NCBI RefSeq assembly: GCF_001424405.1
Contig: NZ_LMPS01000004.1
Location: 120,537 to 184,536 of the forward strand
DNA length: 64,000 nt
Direction: 5' to 3'
DNA from: Dyadobacter sp. Leaf189
GTDB taxonomy: Bacteria; Bacteroidota; Bacteroidia; Cytophagales; Spirosomataceae
Below, piece after piece: positions 17,327-25,942 of the stretch; the stretch's first letter is position 1; every line of letters begins with the position of its first letter. Below the pieces are notes generated by a model, which saw nothing but the letters and a program-made list of their open reading frames with translations, ran no database searches and had not been told where the DNA came from. The position numbers and the translations under genes are program-made.

Positions 17327-18613
17327 ATGAATAAGGACCAAATTATTAAGATCAAAACTTTGCTTTTCGCAAGTCTCACCTCTTTGAAAATAAACATAGG
17401 AGGTGAACTGGCTTTTAGCGAGTTGTTCGCGATTTGGGAACTGAGATACTTTAAGACTTGGGCGTATCTGTACAATAAACTGCGAGACTTGCAGAATATA
17501 CAAAAAGCATATATCCTTTTCCTTGTCTCACAAATAATCAGTGATTATGTTAATCAGACATCGCCGCAAAACTTAATCAGAGGTTGGGCAAATATCCTGA
17601 TGGCAATAATTGTAACAACTTTCTTGTGTAAAATCCTTCTAAAGGATCAGAGATATATACTATATTATTTTGTAGGAGAAATAATAAGTCTAATATTCTT
17701 CGGGCCGGATACGTACGGCGTATCTATTGAAGATATGGAATTTTTTAAGTTTCGACTAGCACCTATCTTAAATGATTCTCTGCTGATTATTGCCTACTTG
17801 CTGATTAATAGAAATCAGCACTACACAAAATATGTAATTGTGCTCTTTTTGATTTTTGGTCTGTTCAGCTTGGCATACGATGCTAGAACTAATGGTGCTA
17901 TTCGCATTTTCATAGCGCTTGTTTTATACTTTAGAAGTTACCTGCCGAAAATAACTGGTCGAAAGATTCTGATTACTCTTACAATTGCAATTATTGCATT
18001 TCAATTAGCTTTTTCAAGTTATGTATACTTAGTACTAAACCGTGGATTTGGAGGAAAGCACGCCTCAGGACAACTGCAGCGACTTGAAAATCCTTATAAT
18101 CCATTAAGCCTCCTAATGACCGGCCGATCGGAAACATTTGTGGCTCTTACTGCTTCTCTGGACAAGCCAATCTTCGGCCATGGGTCATGGGCGTTAGATG
18201 AAAATGGAAAGTACACATTGTTACTTTATAAGTTACACATGATGGAAGATCGGTTTTACGAGGATAGAATAATATCTGAAAAAGAACGCTACATCCCAAG
18301 CCATTCTGTTATCGTTGGTGCCTGGATGACTTCTGGGTTACTTGGTTTTCTGGCAATATTATATATCATAACGTTAGTTGGTAAACGACTTTACAACTTA
18401 TTAAGATTTAAGCATGACAGAACAAGTCCGTATCTACCAATCTATTTACATCTCCTATTTACTGTATTTTGGACTTTCTGTTTTTCTCCTCTCCCAAAGA
18501 TAAAGTCGACCATCCCAATTATGATAGCCTTTATTATAACATCTAATGCCAAGCTGGCTCACGAGAAAAGATCCCAAAAGAAAAGAAAACTTGACCAAAT
18601 CAATGCATCCTGA
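17327..18613 (+). CDS. wzy: Wzy-like polysaccharide polymerase
   Basis: A 428-residue integral membrane protein with about 10-12 hydrophobic segments. A large hydrophilic loop in the second half contains MTGRSETFVALTASLDKPIFGHGSW and later YIPSHSVIVGAWMTSGLLGF, the order found in O-antigen/EPS polymerases (Wzy_C-like). These join flipped repeat units in the periplasm. Sequence conservation is weak in this family, so the call rests on topology, the GHGSW..PSHS pattern and location. The 3' end overlaps the next glycosyltransferase by 11 bases. Confidence 0.75.
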   Translation: MNKDQIIKIKTLLFASLTSLKINIGGELAFSELFAIWELRYFKTWAYLYNKLRDLQNIQKAYILFLVSQIISDYVNQTSPQNLIRGWANILMAIIVTTFLCKILLKDQRYILYYFVGEIISLIFFGPDTYGVSIEDMEFFKFRLAPILNDSLLIIAYLLINRNQHYTKYVIVLFLIFGLFSLAYDARTNGAIRIFIALVLYFRSYLPKITGRKILITLTIAIIAFQLAFSSYVYLVLNRGFGGKHASGQLQRLENPYNPLSLLMTGRSETFVALTASLDKPIFGHGSWALDENGKYTLLLYKLHMMEDRFYEDRIISEKERYIPSHSVIVGAWMTSGLLGFLAILYIITLVGKRLYNLLRFKHDRTSPYLPIYLHLLFTVFWTFCFSPLPKIKSTIPIMIAFIITSNAKLAHEKRSQKKRKLDQINAS

Positions 18614-19421
18614 AACCCGCAAAAACGAAGAAAAGAAACTGTTCTCCGTTGTAATACCTGTCTACAATGGCGAAAAATATATTCGCGACACGTTGCGCAG
18701 TATCTTCAATCAAACATATCAAAAATACGAAATCATTGTTGTTGACGGATTGTCCACTGATCAAACACTAAGTATCGTTAACGAATACTCGGATAGAATT
18801 GCACACATAATCTCTGAGAAAGATGCTGGGATGTATGACGCCGTTAATAAAGGGTTCAGGCTTGCCAGCGGAGATTATTTTTGCTATATAAACTCAGATG
18901 ATCGATTAACTCCAATCGCTCTTGAAAAGGCAGTAGACAAGTTTAGTCAGAACTCCTTTGATTTAGTTTTCGGTGACGTAAATTATATTAACGAGAGTGG
19001 AAACCTAATTTATTCTTTAAAATCGTTGAACCTACCCAAAGTAGGTGTTAAATACATTCGTCGGCTACCATTTGCGCAGCAAAGCGCTTTTTGGACCAAG
19101 GATATCTTTCACCGAGTGGGTGGATTTGATGCAAACCTAAAATATGTAGCAGACTCTAAATTTTTGTTCGACATTTATTTAGATCCACAAACAAAAACAG
19201 CTCATATTCCTTTTGTTCTTGGAGAATTCCGAATGCATAGTGATTCATTCTCTATCGGATCTTCGGAAAAAATGATTAAAGAAAGCAAACTTATGCGCCA
19301 GCGCTATCCTGAACTAGGAAATAGCACTTTGTTGAAGTTTTTCTTCGAGTTCTTTCTTAAAGTCATTAATGCTAAGGCAATTTATAAGAAAAAAAACTAT
19401 GAAGGTGTTCGGCTTCAATAA
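18603..19421 (+). CDS. GT2 family glycosyltransferase
   Basis: A 272-residue protein from the ATG at 18603, which overlaps the wzy-like stop; the reading frame is open upstream to 18546 but lies inside wzy. Motifs are FSVVIPVYNGEKYIRDTL, QTYQKYEIIVVDGLSTDQT, SEKDAGMYDAVNKGF and YINSDDRL with the DD metal-binding pair. The SEKDxGxYDAxNKG pattern is typical of WcaA/WcaE-like transferases in colanic-acid-type clusters. It should act at the cytoplasmic face on the lipid-linked repeat unit. Confidence 0.9.
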   Translation: MHPETRKNEEKKLFSVVIPVYNGEKYIRDTLRSIFNQTYQKYEIIVVDGLSTDQTLSIVNEYSDRIAHIISEKDAGMYDAVNKGFRLASGDYFCYINSDDRLTPIALEKAVDKFSQNSFDLVFGDVNYINESGNLIYSLKSLNLPKVGVKYIRRLPFAQQSAFWTKDIFHRVGGFDANLKYVADSKFLFDIYLDPQTKTAHIPFVLGEFRMHSDSFSIGSSEKMIKESKLMRQRYPELGNSTLLKFFFEFFLKVINAKAIYKKKNYEGVRLQ

Positions 19422-19426
19422 ACATC

Positions 19427-20644
19427 ATGAAAATTCTTAGAGTTATATGGAGTATGAACCCTGCCGCTGGCGGCCCTCCCCAAGGGATTAGAAATGTGGT
19501 TCCGGAAATGAGTAAATTTGGTGTTTCAAACGAAGTCGTCTCACTTGATCAGGATAAATCCTCCTTCTTAGAATCCGACAACTTTGTAATTCATACCATA
19601 GGCAGAGGGAAAGGCCCATGGGGCTACAATGAAGCTCTTATTCCTTGGCTCTTGGCTAATATCTCTCGCTTTGACGTGATCATTGTTCATGGTCTTTGGC
19701 AGTATACGAGTTTCGCTGTCTCAGCAGCTATTAGGCAATATAAAAAGCGCAATCCAAAATCAATTCCGGCCGTCTACGTAATGCCCCATGGTATGCTTGA
19801 TCCATGGTTTCAAAAGGCGAAAGGCCGAAGGTTAAAAGCGGTTCGGAACTGGATTTTTTGGAAACTGATTGAGAGACGAATTGTTAACGAATCAGATGGA
19901 ATTCTTTTTACCTGTGAGGCAGAAATGATGCTTGCAAGACAAACCTTTACTCCTTATCATCCAAAACGAGAAATCAACGTTGGCTACGGGATTAAAACGC
20001 CGCCTGAGTACTCCGAACAAATGCGAAGAGCTTTAAAGGACAAGTGCCCATCTGCTCTGCAGGGAGAATATTTTCTTTTCCTAGGGCGTATCAATTACAA
20101 GAAAGGCGTCGACATTTTAATAGAAGCTTACGAGCAAGTTGTAATTCAAAAAGCCTCAGAAGGTGTTTCCGTGCCTAATTTGGTTATTGCCGGTCCGGAA
20201 TTAGATACCGATTTTGGCAGAAGCTTAACCGCCATTGTTGATGGAAATACTAATTTACAAAATAAGGTTTTCTTCCCAGGCATGTTAAAAGGTGATTCAA
20301 AATGGGGAGCCTACTATAATTGCCAGGCATTTATTCTTCCTAGTCATCAGGAAAATTTTGGCATCGCAGTTGTTGAAGCCCTAGCTTGTGGTACTCCCGT
20401 GTTAATTAGTGATCAAGTGAATATTTGTAACGAAATTAAAGAAGAATATGCAGGGCTTGTTGCATCTGATACAACCGAAGGGACATCTTACTTACTAAAC
20501 TCATGGCTGAATCTTGAAAATGAAGAACAAATGAGACTACGACAAAATGCAAAAACAGCTTTTATAAATCGATTCGAAGTCAGCGCGGCAACAAGACAAT
20601 TTCTTGGCGGAATAGGTTTTGATTCTGAAAATCTTACAATCTAA
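19427..20644 (+). CDS. GT4 family glycosyltransferase
   Basis: A 405-residue GT-B enzyme. The N-terminus MKILRVIWSMNPAAGGPPQG contains the Gly-rich acceptor loop. The C-terminal donor domain has YFLFLGRINYKKGVDILIEA, then FILPSHQENFGIAVVEALACGTPVLIS with the E-x7-E motif. It begins 5 bases after the GT2 gene and ends 2 bases before the WcaF-like gene, so all three are probably co-translated. The donor sugar is not identifiable, though GDP-mannose is made by the locus. Confidence 0.9.
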   Translation: MKILRVIWSMNPAAGGPPQGIRNVVPEMSKFGVSNEVVSLDQDKSSFLESDNFVIHTIGRGKGPWGYNEALIPWLLANISRFDVIIVHGLWQYTSFAVSAAIRQYKKRNPKSIPAVYVMPHGMLDPWFQKAKGRRLKAVRNWIFWKLIERRIVNESDGILFTCEAEMMLARQTFTPYHPKREINVGYGIKTPPEYSEQMRRALKDKCPSALQGEYFLFLGRINYKKGVDILIEAYEQVVIQKASEGVSVPNLVIAGPELDTDFGRSLTAIVDGNTNLQNKVFFPGMLKGDSKWGAYYNCQAFILPSHQENFGIAVVEALACGTPVLISDQVNICNEIKEEYAGLVASDTTEGTSYLLNSWLNLENEEQMRLRQNAKTAFINRFEVSAATRQFLGGIGFDSENLTI

Positions 20645-20646
20645 CA

Positions 20647-21186
20647 ATGCAACTATTAGAAACTTTTAGGTTGCCTCCTGATTTTCGTGGCCGTCCCGGA
20701 TGGTATGTGCAGCTTTGGTGGATCGTTCAGGCACTTTTGTTTCGCACCTCGCCCCAATTTATGTACGGCTGGAGACGATTTCTAATGCGGTGTTTTGGAG
20801 CCAAAGTTGGAAAGAACGTTATCATTAGGCCATCTGTTCAGACACAGTTTCCATGGAAGGTAAGCATTGGAGACCACAGTTGGATTGGTGATGATGTTCG
20901 GCTATATAGTCTGGGTCACATTACCATTGGCGATAATGTCGTAATATCTCAGAAAAGCTATCTATGTACTGGATCTCATGACTACACTGACGAAAGCTTT
21001 CCGATTTTTGCGCAAGAAATTAAAATTGAACCTGGCTGCTGGCTTGCTACTGACGTTTATGTAGGGCCTGGAGTTACAATTGGCGCAGGCACGGTCATCG
21101 GTGCAAGGTCATCCGTCTTTCGATCTCTTCCCGCGAAGAAGATTTGTGTTGGCTCCCCCGCCAAAGCGATTCGGGATAGATGTTAG
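20647..21186 (+). CDS. wcaF: WcaF-like colanic acid acetyltransferase
   Basis: A 179-residue hexapeptide-repeat acyltransferase. It has the WcaF-type start (LPPDFRGRPGWYVQLWWIVQ) and the strand pattern IGDHSWIGDDVRLYSLGHITIG, CTGSHDYTDESFP with a likely catalytic His, and VYVGPGVTIGAGTVIGARS. WcaF-like proteins O-acetylate a sugar of colanic acid repeat units. A non-coding gap of about 100 bases follows before the WcaI-like gene. Confidence 0.88.
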   Translation: MQLLETFRLPPDFRGRPGWYVQLWWIVQALLFRTSPQFMYGWRRFLMRCFGAKVGKNVIIRPSVQTQFPWKVSIGDHSWIGDDVRLYSLGHITIGDNVVISQKSYLCTGSHDYTDESFPIFAQEIKIEPGCWLATDVYVGPGVTIGAGTVIGARSSVFRSLPAKKICVGSPAKAIRDRC

Positions 21187-21290
21187 ATCCCTAAGATTAT
21201 TTTATAATTAAGCCAATATTAGAATTGTTAATAGCTTGAAAAGCAACTTTCGGCTCTAAGTCGGTACCCAATAAACAATTTGTAAGTAAA

Positions 21291-22532
21291 ATGCGAATAC
21301 TAATTCATGGCATAAATTATCAACCAGAGCTAACAGGTATCGGTAAGTATACAGGAGAGATGGCCAACTGGCTTGCTGACCAAGGTCACGATGTCACTGT
21401 GATTACTGCACATCCCTATTATCCTGAATGGGAAGTGCATGATGCTTACAAAGGTAAATTGTGGTTTACTGAAAAGTTGAAAGGCGTAAGGGTGAGAAGG
21501 TGTCCGCTTTTTGTTCCTAAAAAGATCAATTCAATTAACAGGATTATTCATGAGCTATCTTTTACACTATCAACTCTTCCGTATTGGCTTAAAGTAATGT
21601 TTGAACGCAAGTACGACTTGGTAATTTGTGTATCACCTCCTTTTTATCTCGCACTGATACCATTATTATATAGCGCAGTTCGTAATTCAAGACTGTTGAT
21701 CCATGTTCAGGATTTGCAAATTGATGCGGCAAAACAGCTAAACATGATTAAAAATAAGACGGCTCTTAATATCATGTTCAAACTGGAAAAGTTTCTTTAT
21801 AAGAGAAGCTCCGCTGTTTCAGCAGTAAGTCAAGGAATGATAAGCAAGATCTCGCAAAAAGGAATACCAACTGCAAAATTGTTGATGTTTCCCAACTGGG
21901 TTGATGAAGATTTCGTTAGGCCGTTAAGCCCGGAGCTCTCGCTAAGAGATGAGTTTGGTATCGAGCAACAAAAAAAGGTGATCTTATATTCTGGCAACTT
22001 AGGAGAAAAACAGGGTCTCGAAGTGATTATCAAAATGGCGGAAATCTTCCAAAGTGATACGAATGTCCTCTTTGTAATCGTGGGTTCCGGAGGCGCCAAG
22101 AACAATCTAGTAAATCTTGCTACTTCTTCTAACTTGACTAACATCAAATTTTTCCCACTTCAGCCATATGAAAAATTGTCAGAGCTTCTTGCCATTGCCG
22201 ATGTGCACCTGGTTTTGCAAAAAGGGAGTGCCTCTGACTTGGTGATGCCTAGCAAATTTACTGCAATTATGGCTGCCGGTGGCTGTGTGATTGTTACAGC
22301 CGCTCCGGGAACCTCATTACACCAAGTGGTTCAAGAAAATTCACTAGGCATAGTTGTAGGACCGGACTCAGACTCAGAGTTGGCCAGAGGTATTAAATTA
22401 GCATTGTCATCTGACCTTTCTATCTATAAGAGCAATGCGCGTAAGTACGCAAATCGATCCCTTTCTAAAACATCCATCCTTCGTGATTTTGAAAAAGCTA
22501 TATTTCCTCCAAACCGTACCATGCATCAATAA
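21291..22532 (+). CDS. wcaI: WcaI-like GT4 glycosyltransferase
   Basis: A 413-residue GT-B enzyme with the WcaI-type start MRILIHGINYQPELTGIGKY, then HPYYPEWEV, YDLVICVSPPFYLALIP, HVQDLQIDAA, KKVILYSGNLGEKQGLEVII and the donor-site region VMPSKFTAIMAAGG. WcaI is a predicted fucosyltransferase in colanic acid systems; the sugar used here is unknown. The last 7 bases overlap the end of the convergent SGNH hydrolase gene. Confidence 0.87.
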   Translation: MRILIHGINYQPELTGIGKYTGEMANWLADQGHDVTVITAHPYYPEWEVHDAYKGKLWFTEKLKGVRVRRCPLFVPKKINSINRIIHELSFTLSTLPYWLKVMFERKYDLVICVSPPFYLALIPLLYSAVRNSRLLIHVQDLQIDAAKQLNMIKNKTALNIMFKLEKFLYKRSSAVSAVSQGMISKISQKGIPTAKLLMFPNWVDEDFVRPLSPELSLRDEFGIEQQKKVILYSGNLGEKQGLEVIIKMAEIFQSDTNVLFVIVGSGGAKNNLVNLATSSNLTNIKFFPLQPYEKLSELLAIADVHLVLQKGSASDLVMPSKFTAIMAAGGCVIVTAAPGTSLHQVVQENSLGIVVGPDSDSELARGIKLALSSDLSIYKSNARKYANRSLSKTSILRDFEKAIFPPNRTMHQ

Positions 22533-23509
22533 TGTAACTCGCTGAGCTTTTTTATTACTCGATTTGCCACAATCTCATATCCAAAATTATTCAAGTGAAG
22601 CCCATCATATCGCATGCTTTTTGGAAAAAGGCCACCGTCAATTTCAGCTAAGTCCTGTTCATTTGGATTGAAGCTGATTTCATCCATCTCTGCCTTTGTT
22701 GGCGCTAGCATCGACACATAATGATTACCATACTTCTCTGCAAGAGTATCATTCAATGATGTAATTCTTCTCTCTAGCATTGAGCCTCGTATGTCATTCA
22801 TACCAGTTAAAACTCCTAGGATTAAGAATCTTTTCGGACTTGGAAGAAAATCTACACTTTTCTCGAGGCAAGACGTAATATCGGATTGGAAAGCTTTTCC
22901 GGTATTATTTCTACCTACCCATAAAATCTGCACCGCAGACCTTAGAGAAATTGCGTCGTTCAACGTAAAAACAGATTGCGCCGGCACTACTTGAGTCGTA
23001 GCTTTTTCAGGCTCCAAGGTGTACACTTCTTGAAATGGTTTTGATGAATTGAGGACAGTACGAACAATTTTACACCTCACTCCGGCCACTACCCCACTTT
23101 TCGCAATTCTCTGCGCAGAAGCATTTGTGGATAGAAACGGAATATTAATTTCGGTAACCTCAACTGGTGTAGAGCCTTTGAAAACATTGTCTTTAATGGA
23201 AATCGAGATTGGTAAACCACCTTGTCTAGCAACTATCGAGAACGAATTCTGACCACCAATAGCATTAATTACCACCCTGTAGCCAGGAAAGAATTTTCCA
23301 ACAATCTTTCCATACGCTGTACCTCCGGCTCCCGCGGTCAGGCTATCTCCGAAAAACGCAAGTGTCTGGTCTGGTTTGATGTCCGGCGCAATAGCCTCAG
23401 AAGTAAGCAAAGCATTCTCAGCACTACAATCAGTAAACAAGCCTAATGATGCTATAGTCGCATACTTGCAAAACTTCCTCCTACTTGATAACATACAGTA
23501 ATTGTCCAT
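22526..23509 (-). CDS. SGNH/GDSL family hydrolase, exported
   Basis: A 327-residue protein from the ATG at 23509; the open frame extends to a TTG at 23530. The N-terminus has SSRRKFCKYATIASLGLF, a twin-arginine-like export signal followed by a Cys. Block I is LAFFGDSLTAG with Ser56 as the likely nucleophile; a late YDGLHLNNFGYEIVANRV carries the Asp-His pair of block V. SGNH enzymes remove acyl groups from sugars or lipids. It lies 37 bases after a beta-helix gene on the same strand, inside an acetylated-polysaccharide locus, so polymer deacetylation is plausible but unproven. Confidence 0.82.
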   Translation of the reverse strand: MDNYCMLSSRRKFCKYATIASLGLFTDCSAENALLTSEAIAPDIKPDQTLAFFGDSLTAGAGGTAYGKIVGKFFPGYRVVINAIGGQNSFSIVARQGGLPISISIKDNVFKGSTPVEVTEINIPFLSTNASAQRIAKSGVVAGVRCKIVRTVLNSSKPFQEVYTLEPEKATTQVVPAQSVFTLNDAISLRSAVQILWVGRNNTGKAFQSDITSCLEKSVDFLPSPKRFLILGVLTGMNDIRGSMLERRITSLNDTLAEKYGNHYVSMLAPTKAEMDEISFNPNEQDLAEIDGGLFPKSMRYDGLHLNNFGYEIVANRVIKKLSELHY

Positions 23510-23546
23510 GCGATTCAATTTCTCTGGCAAGCATTCTTATACGGCA

Positions 23547-25583
23547 TTACTCGTTAGTTCCCTTTTTACTTTTTTGTACACCAGCCTCTGAAGCATTGAA
23601 GTCTTTGAAACCAATTTGCTTCTTAACTTCATCGTTATCTATATGAAAGACAGAATTCCCTACATGCCTTAGTTGCGGATTCTTTAAAATATACGATCCA
23701 CTAGCTCTCAGTGATTCAGGAGTTCTATCAACCACTTGGTTTGTACTCTTTGAACTACTCTTGGTCCAGATACAATTATTGCTTGACTTGATATTTGCCT
23801 GAGTCCACTTTCCAACAAAGACATTAGAAACCTTTCCTGAGACAATATTATTTCTAAATTCCATTGGCGAGTCATCTCCCAGTTTTGATAATTGTAGTTC
23901 ACCCTGATCGCTATCTGCAAAAATGTTATTCGAAATAACATTGTTACGGCCGTAATTCAAGTGAAATCCTGTGCTACTACAATTTCTTGTTATGTTATTT
24001 TCTACTACTATCTCCGATGAGCCTTCGTCGAGATATATACCCCAGCCACCGTACCTTCTACCCTTAACATTGGTAATTACATTATTACGGATACGAGTAC
24101 CACTGCTGGTTCCTAATGTATAAATCCCTCCCAAGTCGCTTAAAAGATTTCTACCCAGATCATGGACATTATTGTACTCCACAATATTTCGTGACGCAGC
24201 AGATTTCCCATAGCCCCATACCCATCCTACCGATATTCCTGTATATGCAAAATGCGAGATATCGTTATGTTGAATCAAGTTGTCACTCGCCTGGAAAATG
24301 ATCACAGCGACTGATGAAGGAAGGATATATCCTCCCTTTGTAATTATATTGTTTACAACTTTGATATTGCTGGTAAGGTCATCTGGATTTGAAGAGATTG
24401 CCATTGTTCCTATTTTAACAGCACCACACCCAAGATTTGTGATACTGCAATTCTCAACTTTCCCTCCAACACAGGATTTTCTATACCAAATACCATTAAG
24501 ACCCACGTTTTTTATCTCACAATTTATGAAGCTGATCTTGTCGGCGAAGTCAATTTGTATAGCAGCTTCAATGGGGGCAGCGGCCTGGATCGGCTCAATT
24601 CCTCCCGATGGTATTCTAAAACCAGAATATCTAAATGATAGATTCTCGAATGATATGTCATGGCTTTTTAAAGAGGCACTCTTCCCTTTGATCGTGATGA
24701 ATCTATCAACCAGTGGGGCTATGCAGACTACCTGATTCATCTGCTCTCCTTCATAAGGGTAGTAGTATAGAGTATCATTTAAATCCAGAAACCATTCACC
24801 TGGACTATCTATAAATTCTCTTGCATTTTCTAATACAAGTCCGGTTTGCTCATTAAGTTTATTCCATTGCTTCATCTTCGCGCCTTTAACGACTAAGTCG
24901 CCGTTTTTAGCGTCTATTGCGTCCACCCGACGAACAGTATTGTCCCACTTATGGTAAAGCCTAGCGATGACCTGTTTGACCTCCTCGGCTGAGCTTCTTT
25001 CCAGAATATCGGTAACTTTTTGTCCCACTTCGATTACCTGACTGAATGTTTTTTCATGCGCTCCATCCTTTGCTGACGCAACTTCTTTAATATCAGTCGG
25101 TGTCAAAAGCCCCGAATTGGGATGTTGCGCCCTTGTTCGTCTCTGACCATTAATATATAGCTGTTCGAAACGTTTCTTGTAGCCCTTGATTTGTGGAACA
25201 TGTACCTTCCAAAGCGCTCCCGTACCTTTCTGAAAACCCTTAATCTCATATCCTCCGGAAATCACTGGTTTCTCCGCTCCAATGCCTTTCACTATTAATG
25301 GGGAGTTGCTAGCTCCAAAGTCGCTCTCGTCCAATCTGATTGGCTCAGTAATAGTGTAGATACCACCTGAGACTAGTATTTGTGCTGAGTTTCCGCTGAC
25401 AGTACCTTTACTTTTCTTAGCTAGCTCAAAAGCCCTAGTTAAGCTAGCCACCTCATCTCCCTTCTTACCCGAATTGGTATCGTTTCCATTTGTCGAAACG
25501 TAAATAGTCTGACAGAATACAGCAACAGGAGAAAAAACCAGTACCAATATTGATATGATTAAATTTGTTCGAAGACTTTTCAT
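23547..25583 (-). CDS. Secreted right-handed beta-helix protein, GH141-like
   Basis: A 678-residue protein from the ATG at 25583, chosen because a clear signal peptide follows (MKSLRTNLIISILVLVFSPV); the frame is open to 25778. The start of the mature part is QTIYVSTNGNDTNSGKKGDE, then LTEPIRL-like EPIRLDESDFG, KPVISGGYEIKGF and QLYINGQRRTRAQHP. A long series of Asn-rich beta-helix coils follows (NNVITNVKGRRYGGWGIYLD). This order resembles GH141-type and related beta-helix carbohydrate-active proteins. It may cleave or remodel the polymer made by the locus. It is the first gene of a two-gene minus-strand unit with the SGNH hydrolase. Confidence 0.75.
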   Translation of the reverse strand: MKSLRTNLIISILVLVFSPVAVFCQTIYVSTNGNDTNSGKKGDEVASLTRAFELAKKSKGTVSGNSAQILVSGGIYTITEPIRLDESDFGASNSPLIVKGIGAEKPVISGGYEIKGFQKGTGALWKVHVPQIKGYKKRFEQLYINGQRRTRAQHPNSGLLTPTDIKEVASAKDGAHEKTFSQVIEVGQKVTDILERSSAEEVKQVIARLYHKWDNTVRRVDAIDAKNGDLVVKGAKMKQWNKLNEQTGLVLENAREFIDSPGEWFLDLNDTLYYYPYEGEQMNQVVCIAPLVDRFITIKGKSASLKSHDISFENLSFRYSGFRIPSGGIEPIQAAAPIEAAIQIDFADKISFINCEIKNVGLNGIWYRKSCVGGKVENCSITNLGCGAVKIGTMAISSNPDDLTSNIKVVNNIITKGGYILPSSVAVIIFQASDNLIQHNDISHFAYTGISVGWVWGYGKSAASRNIVEYNNVHDLGRNLLSDLGGIYTLGTSSGTRIRNNVITNVKGRRYGGWGIYLDEGSSEIVVENNITRNCSSTGFHLNYGRNNVISNNIFADSDQGELQLSKLGDDSPMEFRNNIVSGKVSNVFVGKWTQANIKSSNNCIWTKSSSKSTNQVVDRTPESLRASGSYILKNPQLRHVGNSVFHIDNDEVKKQIGFKDFNASEAGVQKSKKGTNE

Positions 25584-25942
25584 AGTTTTAATTAAAAAAT
25601 CCAATTCACTTAGATGAACTATTTCAGATTTGGTAGACAGATGAGTTCCATTATTTTTGAGAGGGCAATCTTGTTTAAAATGCAACTCGCTAAAGTAGGT
25701 CTTAGCTGCTTGGTCTTTAGAAATTTCATGCCAGTACCTGTAGTAACACATAGTAGAACATTTGAAGTATAAGATCAACTTAATGATTTGCTAACTTGGA
25801 AGTGCTAGTACTTTCAGAAACTTGGCCTAAAGTACAATCTTTGTAGTACCAACAGACTTGATCGTTGATCAAGGTCACTCAAAATAATGCAATCTTAAAC
25901 ACGAATATTAAGGCGTGCTTTTTACCATTCACAATTATTCTT
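25584..25942. other. Divergent intergenic region, beta-helix gene and wzi-like gene
   Basis: This 359-base gap separates the two start codons chosen by signal peptide. Both reading frames stay open some way into it, so longer proteins are formally possible but would bury the signal peptides. No strong promoter match or RNA was recognised; AATCTTTG near 25837 is a near match to the -7 element on the plus strand. Confidence 0.4.
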
